A stretch of DNA of 36,995 nucleotides from Vibrio ezurae NBRC 102218 (GCF_000467185.1 NZ_BATM01000010.1:1-36995); one strand, 5' to 3'; shown: positions 1 through 8,960, counted from the stretch's first letter. The notes: generated from the letters alone by a model not told the origin. Numbers and translations are program-made.

Positions 1-10
1 CCCCGCTATC

Positions 11-55
11 GAGTATGTTAACAAGCTAGAATGAGCCGTTATTTAGTATGATTGG
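11..55. repeat. Dispersed intergenic repeat, copy 1
   Basis: This stretch matches 13241-13285 at 39 of 45 positions without gaps. The shared core is CTAGAATGA, then GTTATTTAGT, then ATTGG. Both copies lie in non-coding DNA in the same orientation. The window begins only 10 bases before it, so its left extent is unknown. It could be a small non-autonomous element or a repeated regulatory region; no target duplication or terminal inverted repeat is visible. Confidence 0.55.
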
Positions 56-137
56 ATTCGGTGTGTGCGGATTGAATTTGCGCTTCTGCCGATGATCTTT
101 CATAATCAGCAAAAATCATCCTCACTAGAAGATTACA

Positions 138-365
138 ATGAAAAGACTGGTTTTATACGTAGCGGATAAATGCCCCCACTGTAAAGATGCACAGCGCTAC
201 TTAGATTCTAAGGGGTACAAGTACCGTTTAACCAATGCAAAAATGCAACGGGGACGTAAGGAGCTGCAAGCGATGGGAGCACGCTCGATTCCAGTGTTAA
301 AAATTGGTGATCAAATTATGGTGGGATGGAATCAGAAGAATTTTGAAAAAATGTATAATGGCTAA
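138..365 (+). CDS. Small glutaredoxin-family protein
   Basis: This is a 75-residue thioredoxin-fold protein with a CPHC redox motif at residues 12-15, directly after the first beta strand. A SIPVLKIGD segment around residue 50 supplies the cis-proline that normally contacts the bound thiol. Members of this family reduce disulfides or glutathione mixed disulfides in the cytoplasm. It has the length of a minimal bacterial glutaredoxin, with no signal peptide and no extra domain. The exact partner cannot be told from sequence, and the CPHC dithiol differs from the CPYC of classical GrxA. It converges on cspD and shares a bidirectional terminator with it. The ATG follows a weak AGAAG ribosome binding site. 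Confidence 0.85.
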   Translation: MKRLVLYVADKCPHCKDAQRYLDSKGYKYRLTNAKMQRGRKELQAMGARSIPVLKIGDQIMVGWNQKNFEKMYNG

Positions 366-384
366 AAGATAACAGTCAGAATAC

Positions 385-411
385 AAAAAAGAGGCATTAT
401 GCCTCTTTTTT
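385..411. terminator. Bidirectional terminator between grx-like gene and cspD
   Basis: The stem GAGGC/GCCTC has a five-base loop and is flanked by six A and six T that also pair. It gives a U-tract on either strand and serves two convergent genes. Confidence 0.85.
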
Positions 412-428
412 GTCGAATAAAACTGAAG

Positions 429-650
429 TTATTTCGCTGAGTCAGTTTCTATGGGTACGACAGCGCTAGCATGTGAACCTTTAGGGCCTTTTTCTACTTC
501 ATAGTTGACAGTTTGCCCCGCCTTTAATGTTCTATATCCGTCCATTTGAATCGTAGAATAGTGGGCAAAAATATCACCTTCTTCACCTTCCGGGCAGATA
601 AAACCAAACCCTTTGGCGTTGTTGAACCACTTAACAGTACCTGTTGCCAT
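429..650 (-). CDS. cspD: Cold-shock-domain protein CspD
   Basis: This is a 73-residue single cold-shock domain. It has the aromatic WFN strand at residues 8-10, the RNP1 motif KGFGFI at 13-18, and an RNP2-like IFAHY at 27-31. CspD-type proteins bind single-stranded nucleic acid; E. coli CspD inhibits replication in stationary phase. The call as CspD rather than CspA rests on two points: the IFAHYSTIQMDGYRTLKAGQ stretch, and the position divergent from clpS, the same neighbourhood as in E. coli. It is read from a roughly 430-base shared upstream region. Its length is normal, and the short acidic tail after the domain is typical of CspD. Confidence 0.92.
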   Translation of the reverse strand: MATGTVKWFNNAKGFGFICPEGEEGDIFAHYSTIQMDGYRTLKAGQTVNYEVEKGPKGSHASAVVPIETDSAK

Positions 651-1083
651 GCTTTACATCCTTATGCATTTTTTACGTGTTGTGCGCTGTGTACGTTACA
701 GTCTCACTTTCTTGGTTATTTCTGCGTGAATAAAGGTCGGAACTCAATGGGTATCGACGGCAAAATTCACGCGGGAACAATAAAATAATGTAGACAAAGA
801 ATCCTTATCGTCAAATTATTTGCGAAATAATAGTTAATGGAATGATAACCATTTGTTGATGGTTAAACAATGCCATTTGTTGGATATGTGTGTTTCGGTC
901 AAAGCATGTACAACTACTGAGATAATCCGATCGTTTTAGCATCAAATGTTGGTTAATAATTCGTTGTTTAATACTGATGGCAATGTTTTATTTGCAGGGA
1001 TACAATTGCTCTATTAGTCTCTTAAGTAGCACTAAGAAATTTTTGCTACCCGAGTGAGTGTTTTTTCTACAAAAGATGTAAAA
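651..1083. other. Divergent cspD/clpS intergenic region
   Basis: No gene is supported here. The region must hold both promoters. Visible structure: CCATTTGTTG occurs twice, at 849-858 and 873-882, 24 bases apart. CGTTTTAGCATCAAAT at 932-947 matches a sequence upstream of aroA at 15 of 16 bases. A six-base inverted repeat GTAGCA/TGCTAC (1026-1031 and 1044-1049) lies just before clpS. Much of the region is AT-rich. No confident -35/-10 pair was assigned. Confidence 0.6.
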
Positions 1084-1404
1084 ATGGCTGAATTTTCTGA
1101 TTGGGTGACTCCGGGTTTTGACTTACTGGAGAGAGAAAAAACCGAAGTAAAACCACCCCCTATGTATCACGTTATTTTAAATAACGATGATTATACCCCG
1201 ATGGATTTCGTGATTGAGATCCTTGAGCGCTTTTTTGGTATGGATGCCGATAGAGCTGCGCAAACCATGCTTCAGGTGCATTATGAGGGGAAAGCACGTT
1301 GTGGCACGTACACAGCTGAAGTTGCAGAAACAAAGGTTGCTCAGGTTACATCGTATTCTGAAGAGCAACAACACCCTTTGCTCTGCACCATGGAAAGAGC
1401 ATAA
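1084..1404 (+). CDS. clpS: ATP-dependent Clp protease adaptor ClpS
   Basis: ClpS binds N-degron substrates (N-terminal Leu, Phe, Trp, Tyr) and hands them to the ClpA N-domain for degradation by ClpAP. The conserved core is present: [16 protein letters not shown], then an HYEGKA segment and a [12 protein letters not shown] strand. From the chosen ATG the protein has 106 residues, the usual ClpS length. A GTG 30 bases upstream is in frame and would add ten residues, but it lacks a better ribosome binding site and the family does not need the extension. clpA follows after 56 bases, so the two are probably co-transcribed. Both known bacterial transferases that create ClpS substrates, Aat and Bpt, are encoded a few kilobases away. 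Confidence 0.93.
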   Translation: MAEFSDWVTPGFDLLEREKTEVKPPPMYHVILNNDDYTPMDFVIEILERFFGMDADRAAQTMLQVHYEGKARCGTYTAEVAETKVAQVTSYSEEQQHPLLCTMERA

Positions 1405-1460
1405 CCACACTGCTATCACATTGATTAAGTGGTTGTTTTTGAAGTTTTAGGGAGGCCTGT

Positions 1461-3725
1461 ATGCTAAACAAGGAACTAGAAACAAGTTTAAATGGCGCTT
1501 TTTCTCAAGCGCGAGATAAACGACATGAGTTTATGACGGTAGAGCATCTGCTGTTGGCGCTTCTAGACAACCAGTCTGCGAAAGAGGCATTAAAAGCCTG
1601 TGGAGCGATACTCGATACCATTCGCCAAGAGTTGGATGTGTTTATTGAGCAAACTACGCCGTTAATTGCTGTGGACGACGCCACTCGAGAAACACAGCCG
1701 ACTTTGAGCTTCCAGCGCGTATTGCAACGTGCGGTTTTTCATGTGCAATCGTCTGGACGTAACGAAGTCTCCGGCGCGAATGTGCTGGTGGCTATTTTTA
1801 GTGAGCAAGAGTCTCACGCCGCTTACCTTCTGAAAAAAAATGACATCAGTCGTTTAGATATCGTTAATTTTATCTCGCATGGCATTACTAAGACGGCCAA
1901 AGATGATTCTTCTGAGTTATTCGGCAGTACAGAAACCGCCGAAGAAGTGGCGCAAGAAGACCAACTGGAAAATTTTGCGACCAACCTAAACATCGTGGCA
2001 CGCAACGGCAATATCGACCCGCTGATTGGGCGTGATCAAGAGTTAGAGCGCACGGTGCAAGTGTTGTGTCGTCGACGTAAGAATAACCCATTGCTGGTGG
2101 GTGAGGCTGGCGTAGGTAAAACTGCAATTGCAGAAGGTTTGGCGTGGAGAATTGTCGAAGGCGACGTTCCTGAAGTGATTGCTAACTCGGTTATTTACTC
2201 TTTAGATATCGGCTCATTGTTAGCCGGCACTAAATACCGAGGCGATTTTGAGAAGCGATTTAAGAACATTCTTAAACAGCTAGAAAAAGAAGATGACGCC
2301 ATCTTATTTATTGATGAGATCCACACCATTATTGGTGCGGGGGCAGCATCCGGCGGACAAGTTGACGCCGCGAACTTGATTAAGCCACTACTTAGTAGCG
2401 GTAAGTTGCGCTGTATTGGTTCAACCACCTATCAAGAATACAGCACCATTTTTGAGAAAGAACGTGCACTGTCACGTCGTTTCCAAAAAATTGATGTGGT
2501 CGAGCCGTCTTTAGATGACACCACCAAAATCTTAATGGGGCTAAAATCTAAATACGAAGAGCACCATGAAGTGCGCTACACCAATAAAGCCCTTCGCGCG
2601 GCAGTAGAATTGTCAGCAAAATACATCAATGAACGTCATTTGCCAGATAAAGCGATTGATGTCATTGATGAAGCGGGGGCAAAAAGTCGCTTAGTTCCAA
2701 GCAGTCGTCGTAAGAAAACCGTCGGCGTTGGGGATATCGAAGCTATGGTGGCTAAAATGGCGCGCATTCCCGAGAAATCCATATCGTCATCAGATAAAGA
2801 CATTTTACAAAATCTCGACAGCAAGATGAAAATGCTAGTGTTTGGACAAGATGAAGCCATCGATGTGCTTACTGAGTCTATCAAGCTTTCTCGCGCTGGA
2901 TTAGGCGCTGAAAACAAACCTGTGGGTTCTTTCCTATTTGCAGGCCCAACAGGGGTAGGCAAAACGGAAGTGACTGCACAGCTCGCTAAGCTGATGGGTA
3001 TTGAGCTATTACGTTTTGATATGTCGGAATACGGTGAACGTCATTCTATCAGCCGATTAATTGGCGCACCTCCTGGTTATGTAGGTTATGACCAAGGTGG
3101 ATTACTGACAGATGCTGTGATCAAACAGCCGCATGCGGTCGTATTGTTAGACGAAATCGAAAAAGCGCACCCTGATATCTTTAATTTGCTATTGCAGGTA
3201 ATGGATAACGGTACCTTAACCGATAACAACGGCAGAAAAGCCGATTTTAGAAACATTATCTTAGTCATGACCACCAACGCAGGTGTGGTTGAAACTGAGA
3301 AGCAATCTATTGGTTTGATTGAACAAGATCATGCGCCAGACGCGATGGCGATCATTAAGAAGGTATTTACTCCAGAATTTCGAAATCGCTTAGACAACAT
3401 CATTTGGTTTAATAGCCTAGATGAAGTGGTCATTCAACAGGTGGTGGATAAATTCATTGTTGAACTGCAAGCACAATTGGATGTTAGAGGGGTCTCGCTG
3501 GAGGTGACGGATAATGCTCGTCATTGGTTAGCCGTTAAAGGTTACGATAAGGCGATGGGCGCACGACCTATGTCCCGTGTGATTCAAGACAAGTTGAAAA
3601 AACCATTAGCCAATGAGTTGTTGTTTGGTCGCTTGATCAACGGTGGTTCAGTGGCGGTAGATTTGGTTGATGATGAACTAAAATTCAATTATGCCAATGC
3701 CGAAGAAGAGGCACTGCATCATTAA
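1461..3725 (+). CDS. clpA: ClpA, AAA+ unfoldase of the ClpAP protease
   Basis: ClpA unfolds substrates and threads them into the ClpP chamber. The 754 residues show an N-terminal Clp repeat domain (about 1-145) that docks ClpS, then two AAA+ modules. The first has Walker [10 protein letters not shown] at 214-222 and Walker B acid pair DE at 285-286. The second has GPTGVGKTE at 495-503 and [11 protein letters not shown] further on. An IGL tripeptide at about 617-619 is the loop that docks ClpP, so this is a protease partner and not a ClpB-type disaggregase; the long middle coiled coil of ClpB is also absent. A strong GGGAGG ribosome binding site precedes the ATG. Length and domain order are normal. 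Confidence 0.96.
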   Translation: MLNKELETSLNGAFSQARDKRHEFMTVEHLLLALLDNQSAKEALKACGAILDTIRQELDVFIEQTTPLIAVDDATRETQPTLSFQRVLQRAVFHVQSSGRNEVSGANVLVAIFSEQESHAAYLLKKNDISRLDIVNFISHGITKTAKDDSSELFGSTETAEEVAQEDQLENFATNLNIVARNGNIDPLIGRDQELERTVQVLCRRRKNNPLLVGEAGVGKTAIAEGLAWRIVEGDVPEVIANSVIYSLDIGSLLAGTKYRGDFEKRFKNILKQLEKEDDAILFIDEIHTIIGAGAASGGQVDAANLIKPLLSSGKLRCIGSTTYQEYSTIFEKERALSRRFQKIDVVEPSLDDTTKILMGLKSKYEEHHEVRYTNKALRAAVELSAKYINERHLPDKAIDVIDEAGAKSRLVPSSRRKKTVGVGDIEAMVAKMARIPEKSISSSDKDILQNLDSKMKMLVFGQDEAIDVLTESIKLSRAGLGAENKPVGSFLFAGPTGVGKTEVTAQLAKLMGIELLRFDMSEYGERHSISRLIGAPPGYVGYDQGGLLTDAVIKQPHAVVLLDEIEKAHPDIFNLLLQVMDNGTLTDNNGRKADFRNIILVMTTNAGVVETEKQSIGLIEQDHAPDAMAIIKKVFTPEFRNRLDNIIWFNSLDEVVIQQVVDKFIVELQAQLDVRGVSLEVTDNARHWLAVKGYDKAMGARPMSRVIQDKLKKPLANELLFGRLINGGSVAVDLVDDELKFNYANAEEEALHH

Positions 3726-3732
3726 TTGAAAT

Positions 3733-3759
3733 AGCGAACTCTAAGTCTTAGAGTTCGCT
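3733..3759 (+). terminator. Hairpin after clpA
   Basis: AGCGAACTCTAAG is repeated inverted around a single central base, giving a long stem starting eight bases after the clpA stop. The T-tract is poor (TTACTTT), so termination probably relies on the stronger hairpin that follows. It may instead protect the mRNA 3' end. Confidence 0.55.
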
Positions 3760-3780
3760 TACTTTATTCTCATTCTACAA

Positions 3781-3818
3781 GCATAAAAAAACGGAGCAGA
3801 AGCTCCGTTTTTTTATGC
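3781..3818. terminator. Bidirectional terminator between clpA and infA
   Basis: This is a perfect 17-bp stem with an AGAA loop. The core ACGGAGC/GCTCCGT is flanked by A7 and T7 runs, so it works as a U-tract terminator on both strands for the convergent clpA and infA genes. Confidence 0.92.
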
Positions 3819-3834
3819 TTTGTTAATAGAGATA

Positions 3835-4053
<219 letters not shown>

Positions 4054-4083
4054 TTAATCCTCGATCAGAATAAGGGTAATCTT

Positions 4084-4102
4084 GGTAGCTCACTTAGCTA
4101 CC
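4084..4102 (-). other. Hairpin between bpt and infA
   Basis: GGTAGCT and AGCTACC form a 7-bp stem with a five-base loop in the 69-base gap. No clear U-tract follows on the minus strand, so it may be a partial terminator, a processing site or an infA leader structure rather than a full stop. Confidence 0.45.
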
Positions 4103-4122
4103 TAATAACATTGGGCGATATT

Positions 4123-4821
4123 CTACCCTTGCCATCGGTGATTTACTAGCTTTTGATGCGAATCAAATCGGACTTTATAGTTCATTGCTGGGCATTCATC
4201 AATTTGATAGCCCAAATACAGCCATTTTTTACCCTGTAAACGGGTATGTTGAATTTGGTACAAAACTGACAGTGTGCCCAGTGATAACGGGTGCTGTGGG
4301 TCATAGAAGGTATAAAAAGCACTGTTGGCACTGTTGACTTGATCGGTCACTGCGACAGAGATCAATTGTTGTTGATAATAGATCTGTAAAAATGCACAAG
4401 GAATGGTTGTAGAACCAATAAATTTACTAAATTCGGCTTTATTGGGTGGGTACATGCTTCCTTCAAAGTGGCGTGCTTCGATATATTTTGCATATAAATC
4501 AAACCAATTAGGGTCTATTTCACGGGTGACTTGCCATGTGTATTGCTTGGCTTTATTGAGTAACCTTTTTTGACTTTTTGATAGCGAAAAATGCTCGACA
4601 TCAATACGTATCGCGACGCATTTATTGCATGTTTCACAATGCGGCCGATAAATCATATCGCCACTGCGCCTAAATCCATTCGCCAGCAATAACTCATATC
4701 CATCTGAAGTATGCAGTTCCTCTTCAAGAATAATGGCAACGCGCTCTTGCTGATTGTGTAAATAGCTGCATGGATGATTTTGCGTAAAACCGACTTTGAT
4801 TTGTTGTAACTCAGGGTTCAT
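4123..4821 (-). CDS. bpt: Aspartate/glutamate leucyltransferase (bacterial R-transferase-like)
   Basis: Bpt transfers leucine from Leu-tRNA to proteins with N-terminal Asp or Glu, making them ClpS/ClpAP substrates. The 232 residues carry the family's N-terminal cysteine region: HPCSYLHNQQERV at about residues 16-28, then RPHCETCNKCVAIRIDV at about 59-75. The ATE C-terminal domain follows, with SLGTLSVLYQI and KWLYLGYQIDECPAMNYKVRF. The length matches typical Bpt. It lies directly after aat on the same strand with a 49-base gap, so the two N-end-rule transferases are probably co-expressed. No damage to conserved residues is seen. Confidence 0.94.
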   Translation of the reverse strand: MNPELQQIKVGFTQNHPCSYLHNQQERVAIILEEELHTSDGYELLLANGFRRSGDMIYRPHCETCNKCVAIRIDVEHFSLSKSQKRLLNKAKQYTWQVTREIDPNWFDLYAKYIEARHFEGSMYPPNKAEFSKFIGSTTIPCAFLQIYYQQQLISVAVTDQVNSANSAFYTFYDPQHPLSLGTLSVLYQIQHTRLQGKKWLYLGYQIDECPAMNYKVRFDSHQKLVNHRWQG

Positions 4822-4870
4822 CGATTATATAGCTCCCTTAATGCGAAGCGGAAAGTAGAAAAAAATAAGC

Positions 4871-5578
4871 TTAATCCAATTGCAGAGGTTGCGGGGTGTA
4901 ACACTCTTTATTCATTGTTAAGTCTCTACTTGTTAAAAGATAGTCCTGAAATTCCGTTCTGGGTATTTCAATTGCGCCTAATGAGGCTAAATGTGGGTTC
5001 ATGATTTGGCAATCGATGAGTTTTCCGCCATGTTTAAGAAAGTGTTGGCAAAAGTACCAAAGGGCTATTTTAGACGCGTTTGTTCTGGTGCTGACCATAG
5101 ATTCACCACAAAAGACTTTCCCTACCGATACGCCATATAGGCCCCCAATGAGTGTTCCATCCTGCCAAACTTCTACAGAGTGACAATGACCTGCGATAGC
5201 CAATTGCTGGTAGGCTTCAATCATTTCATCGGTAATCCAAGTCTCTTCTTCGGGACGGGAACTTGCACAAAGCTCAATTAATTGTTCGGTTGCATGATTG
5301 ATTGTCACGGTATAAGCGTGTTTGCGCTGAAACTTAATTAAACTTCTGGCCGGGGAAAAGGTCTCAGGAATGAACACCGCTCTCGGTGATGGACTCCACC
5401 AAAGAATGGGCTCACCTTCACTAAACCACGGGAAAATACCGTGTCGATAGGCACTACGAAGGCGGTTGATTGATAAATCTCCCCCTAGCGCCAACAGACC
5501 ATTTGGCTCAGTCAATGCTAAACTGGGATCAGGAAAGTGAGTATCGTTACTATTAAGCTCTGGAAGATATAAGGTCAT
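4871..5578 (-). CDS. aat: Leucyl/phenylalanyl-tRNA--protein transferase
   Basis: Aat adds Leu or Phe from charged tRNA to proteins with N-terminal Arg or Lys (or Met in some cases), creating primary N-degrons read by ClpS. The 235-residue protein shows the family signature FPWFSEGEPILWWSPSPRAV at about residues 49-68. It also has HSVEVWQDGTLIGGLYGVSV with GKVFCGESMVS and a C-terminal LIDCQIMNPHLASLG, which belong to the acetyltransferase-like fold. It starts only six bases from a divergent ATG, so each gene's promoter must lie partly inside the other's coding sequence. No clear Shine-Dalgarno is visible before the start. bpt and infA follow downstream. Confidence 0.95.
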   Translation of the reverse strand: MTLYLPELNSNDTHFPDPSLALTEPNGLLALGGDLSINRLRSAYRHGIFPWFSEGEPILWWSPSPRAVFIPETFSPARSLIKFQRKHAYTVTINHATEQLIELCASSRPEEETWITDEMIEAYQQLAIAGHCHSVEVWQDGTLIGGLYGVSVGKVFCGESMVSTRTNASKIALWYFCQHFLKHGGKLIDCQIMNPHLASLGAIEIPRTEFQDYLLTSRDLTMNKECYTPQPLQLD

Positions 5579-5584
5579 AAGACA

Positions 5585-6040
5585 ATGAGACTATTGATTA
5601 CATTTTTACTGTTATTCCCATTATTAACACAAGCGGCCTATCAAAGAAATACAGCGCGTCCTGTCAATGATGTGGTTTACGGTCATGTCGAGACGGTACG
5701 ATATATCTCGCAGCAACAAATCGTAGAGTCAAAAGCAAAGGGATGGCAGACCTTATTGGGCGCCGTCATTGGCGGGGTAGTGGGTAACCAGTTTGGTGAT
5801 GGAACGGGCCGAGAAGTGGCGACGGCGGTTGGGGCGGTTGCCGGAGCAGGGGCGGCTCAGCACTTTGGGCATCAAACCTATAGAGTGGAGCACAAGCTAG
5901 TTGAACTCTTGATAAAAACCGACGATAACCGCTTAATTGATGTCATACAGGATATTGATAGAAATATGCTTTTTTCAAGCGGTGATACGGTGCGAATTCT
6001 ATATTTTGATAACGGTGTGCGAGTAGATTTGCACCAATAA
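5585..6040 (+). CDS. Glycine-zipper envelope protein (SlyB/17-kDa antigen-like)
   Basis: The 151-residue protein has an N-terminal signal sequence (RLLITFLLLFPLLTQA, with cleavage likely after TQA). There is no lipobox cysteine, so it is probably not a lipoprotein, unlike SlyB or the rickettsial 17-kDa antigen. Residues about 55-95 form a glycine-zipper double helix, seen as LLGAVIGGVVGNQFGDGTGR followed by AVGAVAGAGAAQHFG. Such zippers insert in or pack against membranes. The C-terminal part is a soluble beta-rich domain of unknown partner. Function cannot be stated beyond envelope association. It diverges from aat with almost no intergenic space; AAGG ten bases before the ATG is the likely ribosome binding site. 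Confidence 0.75.
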   Translation: MRLLITFLLLFPLLTQAAYQRNTARPVNDVVYGHVETVRYISQQQIVESKAKGWQTLLGAVIGGVVGNQFGDGTGREVATAVGAVAGAGAAQHFGHQTYRVEHKLVELLIKTDDNRLIDVIQDIDRNMLFSSGDTVRILYFDNGVRVDLHQ

Positions 6041-6157
6041 AGCAAAATTATACGATTTAGTGCAATTGAGCCTGTTTTTCTGTCTGCAATTTCGATAATC
6101 TGAAATGAATAACAAAATCACGATTTAGCATCAAATTGCTTTCAAGGAAAACCATCA

Positions 6158-7438
6158 ATGGAAAGCTTAACTCTACAACAAATTTCAAAAGTGGATGGCG
6201 AAGTCAATTTGCCGGGTTCGAAAAGCGTTTCAAACCGCGCTCTACTACTTGCCGCTTTAGCTCGCGGGACAACACGTTTAACTAACTTGCTCGACAGTGA
6301 TGATATTCGTCATATGTTAAATGCATTAAAACAGTTGGGTGTCACTTACCGTCTTTCTGAAGATAAGACTACCTGTGAAGTTGAAGGATTGGGGGGCAAG
6401 TTTAACGCACCTGAAGCACTAGAGCTGTTCTTAGGCAATGCGGGTACTGCTATGCGTCCGCTTGCGGCGGCGCTGTGTGCTAGCCAAGGTCAGTTTGTTC
6501 TTACTGGCGAACCTCGTATGAAAGAGCGTCCAATTGGACATTTAGTTGCGGCACTGCGTGAGTCAGGTGCGGACGTGACTTACCTTGAAACGGAAGGCTT
6601 TCCACCGCTTAAAATCCAAGGCACAGGGCTAAAATCAGGCGAAGTGTCTATCGATGGTTCCATCTCAAGTCAATTTTTGACCGCGTTTTTGATGAGTGCT
6701 CCTTTAGCCGATGGTGATATCACCATTAACATCGAAGGCGACTTAGTGTCTAAGCCGTACATTGATATTACATTACACATCATGCAGCAGTTTGGCGTGA
6801 GTGTAGAAAACTACGACTACCAGAAATTCATTGTACGTGGTGGACAAAGCTACGTGGCTCCTGGTGACTTCCTTGTCGAAGGCGATGCGTCATCCGCTTC
6901 TTACTTCCTTGCGGCAGCCGCTATTGGTGGCGGCGCAATTAAAGTGACCGGTATTGGTAAAGACAGCATCCAAGGTGATATTCAGTTTGCAGATGCCTTA
7001 GAGGCGATGGGCGCGGGTATCGAGTGGGGCAGTGATTACATTATTGCGCGTAAAGGCGATTTAAAAGCGGTAGATTTAGATTTTAACCACATTCCTGATG
7101 CGGCGATGACGATTGCTGTTGCGGCATTATTTGCCGAAGGTACAACGGCGATTCGTAACGTGTATAACTGGCGTGTTAAAGAAACTGACCGCCTAGCTGC
7201 TATGGCTATTGAATTGCGTAAAATCGGCGGTATTGTGGAAGAGGGTGAGGACTACATCATCATTACTCCACCTGAGAAGCTGAACCATGCAGCAATCGAC
7301 ACGTATGACGATCACCGAATGGCGATGTGTTTCTCGCTTGCGGCATTTGGTACCTCTGTGACCATCAATGACCCTAAATGTACATCGAAGACTTTCCCTG
7401 ATTACTTCGATAAGCTGCAAGGTTTGATCAGCAAATAG
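6158..7438 (+). CDS. aroA: 3-phosphoshikimate 1-carboxyvinyltransferase (EPSP synthase)
   Basis: AroA joins shikimate 3-phosphate and phosphoenolpyruvate in the sixth step of the shikimate pathway towards aromatic amino acids. The 426 residues show the substrate-binding [17 protein letters not shown] near residue 20, the PEP-loop [10 protein letters not shown] near residue 96, and [13 protein letters not shown]. The C-terminal part has [14 protein letters not shown] and [10 protein letters not shown]. Length is normal for the gammaproteobacterial class I enzyme; the TAMRPL loop is the glyphosate-sensitive type. The start has AAGGAAAA eleven bases upstream. It stands alone with its own terminator and is not linked here to serC or cmk. 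Confidence 0.97.
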   Translation: MESLTLQQISKVDGEVNLPGSKSVSNRALLLAALARGTTRLTNLLDSDDIRHMLNALKQLGVTYRLSEDKTTCEVEGLGGKFNAPEALELFLGNAGTAMRPLAAALCASQGQFVLTGEPRMKERPIGHLVAALRESGADVTYLETEGFPPLKIQGTGLKSGEVSIDGSISSQFLTAFLMSAPLADGDITINIEGDLVSKPYIDITLHIMQQFGVSVENYDYQKFIVRGGQSYVAPGDFLVEGDASSASYFLAAAAIGGGAIKVTGIGKDSIQGDIQFADALEAMGAGIEWGSDYIIARKGDLKAVDLDFNHIPDAAMTIAVAALFAEGTTAIRNVYNWRVKETDRLAAMAIELRKIGGIVEEGEDYIIITPPEKLNHAAIDTYDDHRMAMCFSLAAFGTSVTINDPKCTSKTFPDYFDKLQGLISK

Positions 7439-7463
7439 TGTCAATTAAATAGCACAGTCAAAT

Positions 7464-7494
7464 AAAAAGGGTTCCTAGCTAGGAACCCTTTTTT
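7464..7494. terminator. Terminator after aroA
   Basis: A continuous palindrome centred at CTAG|CTAG with arms AAAAAGGGTTCCTAG and its complement. The T6 run on the + strand ends aroA. The A run also allows use by the convergent minus-strand gene next to it. Confidence 0.9.
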
Positions 7495-7522
7495 GTCAGT
7501 GAAATTAGCCCTTTGACGATGA

Positions 7523-8320
7523 CTACTTCTGAGTATCTTCTTCCAAAATCGCCTTGTTGTGACGAAGCATAGTTAAGATATCGTGAATATAGTCGTCAGA
7601 ACGCTCTGAATAGCTACCTAAGCCGTAGATTAACTGTTCTGCTGTTGGTGTCTTATGTTGAGCACGAATGTTGGCTCGTAGCGAACGGAAACTGCCGTAA
7701 GCTTGGTTGCTGTTAAGGTTGTCCACATAGGCTGACACTGAATCACCAACCGAATTAAAGGTGGCGACCTCGTGAGTGAGTCCTTTTTTACGTTGGCTAG
7801 GCACCACGCCACAGCCTTTTGTGAAGCACCATTGACCAAAGAAGTTATTGGCTTCTTTAGCGAAGCGAGACGTACCCCAGCCACTTTCATTGGCAGCTTG
7901 AATGAGCACTAATTGTTCCGGTACAACATCGACGTGTACCAGCAAGGCATCCATCTCTTTTAGGCTATAATCTTTGACTTCAACTCGGTATTGTTTTGCC
8001 AATTGCGCGACAGTATCACGCTCAGAAGAGGATAATTCCTGTTCCTTGGCTAATTTTTTTTGTAACGAAATGAGTATTTCACGTTGATGCTGAACAAAGG
8101 CATTTTTCTGTTGTACATAAGGTTTTATGAACTTGAAAAACTCGCTTTTTTTCTGATGAACATCAGTAATTGCCGCAAAATCTGGTAGTGGAACCGCTTT
8201 AAAATGAGGCTTAGAGTTATCTAGCATTCCAAAGTGGTAGTAAATAGACGCGGCTAAAATGATGCCTATGCTACCAAGAATGATTGCGCCATTGGTGGGT
8301 ATATATCTTTTTAAACTCAC
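7523..8320 (-). CDS. Bax-like membrane-anchored glucosaminidase-domain protein
   Basis: The protein has 265 residues. An N-terminal hydrophobic segment at about 13-33 (GAIILGSIGIILAASIYY) anchors it in the inner membrane with the rest in the periplasm. A charged, probably coiled region follows (about 60-110). The C-terminal glucosaminidase/lysozyme-fold domain is seen as LVLIQAANESGWGTSRFAKEAN, then FFGQWCF and the two cysteines of CFTKGCG. The glutamate in ANESGWG is the expected catalytic acid. E. coli Bax has the same build and similar length. The substrate is presumably the peptidoglycan glycan strand. It is a single gene, convergent with aroA. Whether to call it Bax proper is less certain than the domain. 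Confidence 0.8.
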   Translation of the reverse strand: MSLKRYIPTNGAIILGSIGIILAASIYYHFGMLDNSKPHFKAVPLPDFAAITDVHQKKSEFFKFIKPYVQQKNAFVQHQREILISLQKKLAKEQELSSSERDTVAQLAKQYRVEVKDYSLKEMDALLVHVDVVPEQLVLIQAANESGWGTSRFAKEANNFFGQWCFTKGCGVVPSQRKKGLTHEVATFNSVGDSVSAYVDNLNSNQAYGSFRSLRANIRAQHKTPTAEQLIYGLGSYSERSDDYIHDILTMLRHNKAILEEDTQK

Positions 8321-8458
8321 AGTATTACCTTGTTCAAATATGCTAAAAACGTGAAGCAGATCATTATATGAGATAGTAACCCGATTGGGTATCGCTGTAA
8401 CCTTATGTTCCGTGCTTTATATTGTTGCAGATAAGGGCGTAATTGAAAGGAAGTATTG

Positions 8459-8481
8459 AAAAGAGCTCCGGTTGGAGCTCT
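8459..8481 (-). terminator. Terminator after yciN
   Basis: AGAGCTCC/GGAGCTCT has an 8-bp stem and four-base loop, followed by TTTT on the minus strand, nine bases beyond the yciN stop. Confidence 0.75.
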
Positions 8482-8489
8482 GAAAGGCA

Positions 8490-8735
8490 CTATTTTACAG
8501 TGAATTCTTTTGATAAATGATGGGCTAAGTATTTGAACATATTGAAAACGGCTGTAGTATTCTGCGTCGGCAAACCTTTATCATCCAAAAAGTAGTCGCC
8601 CTTAAAGATAAGAACGTCGTCTTTTTCAACGACCGAAGTTGCGCGCATTCCTTCTATATAGTCGTCATGTTCTTGGATAAGATTGTTTGCAATCAGTAAT
8701 AGTTCAAACTCTGAAATAGGTTTTTTATCACTCAT
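8490..8735 (-). CDS. yciN: YciN-family protein (DUF2498)
   Basis: This is a small cytoplasmic protein of 81 residues. It closely follows the E. coli YciN pattern: an N-terminal helix ELLLIANNLIQEHDDYIEGM, a strand VLIFKGDYFLDDKGLPT, and TTAVFNMFKYLAHHLS. The E. coli gene also lies next to topA in divergent orientation, as here. Its molecular function is not established. An in-frame ATG 24 bases upstream exists, but the internal ATG is preferred: it has an AGG about eight bases before it and yields the family's length (about 83). It ends in a clear hairpin terminator. Confidence 0.85.
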   Translation of the reverse strand: MSDKKPISEFELLLIANNLIQEHDDYIEGMRATSVVEKDDVLIFKGDYFLDDKGLPTQNTTAVFNMFKYLAHHLSKEFTVK

Positions 8736-8921
8736 TTTTGTACCTGTTGTTCTAATCAATATTCGCGCTCAGTGTACATCGAGAGTTCAATAAAACAAAA
8801 GCACATTTAATAAAAACAGTCTATGTTTTACCCTCATGATGTTGCTTAATTTGCACACAATTAGCCTTAAAAGAGAAAAAATGGGTTGATTTTGAAAAAT
8901 TATCGCTCAATAGTAAAAAAA

Positions 8922-8960
8922 GAATCAAAATTCGAATTCGCACTTTTTGCGAATCAAAAT
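8922..8960. promoter_or_regulatory. Repeat and hairpin upstream of topA
   Basis: GAATCAAAAT occurs twice (8922-8931 and 8951-8960), flanking an inverted repeat ATTCGC/GCGAAT. The block ends about 20 bases before the topA ATG, so it may be in the leader or operator. topA promoters in enterobacteria respond to supercoiling; whether this structure is involved is only a guess. Confidence 0.4.

Noticed and set aside
546..788. 80-codon open frame on the + strand over cspD
   Set aside because: It runs antisense through cspD's cold-shock domain and shows no recognisable domain or ribosome binding site. The cspD protein is clear.
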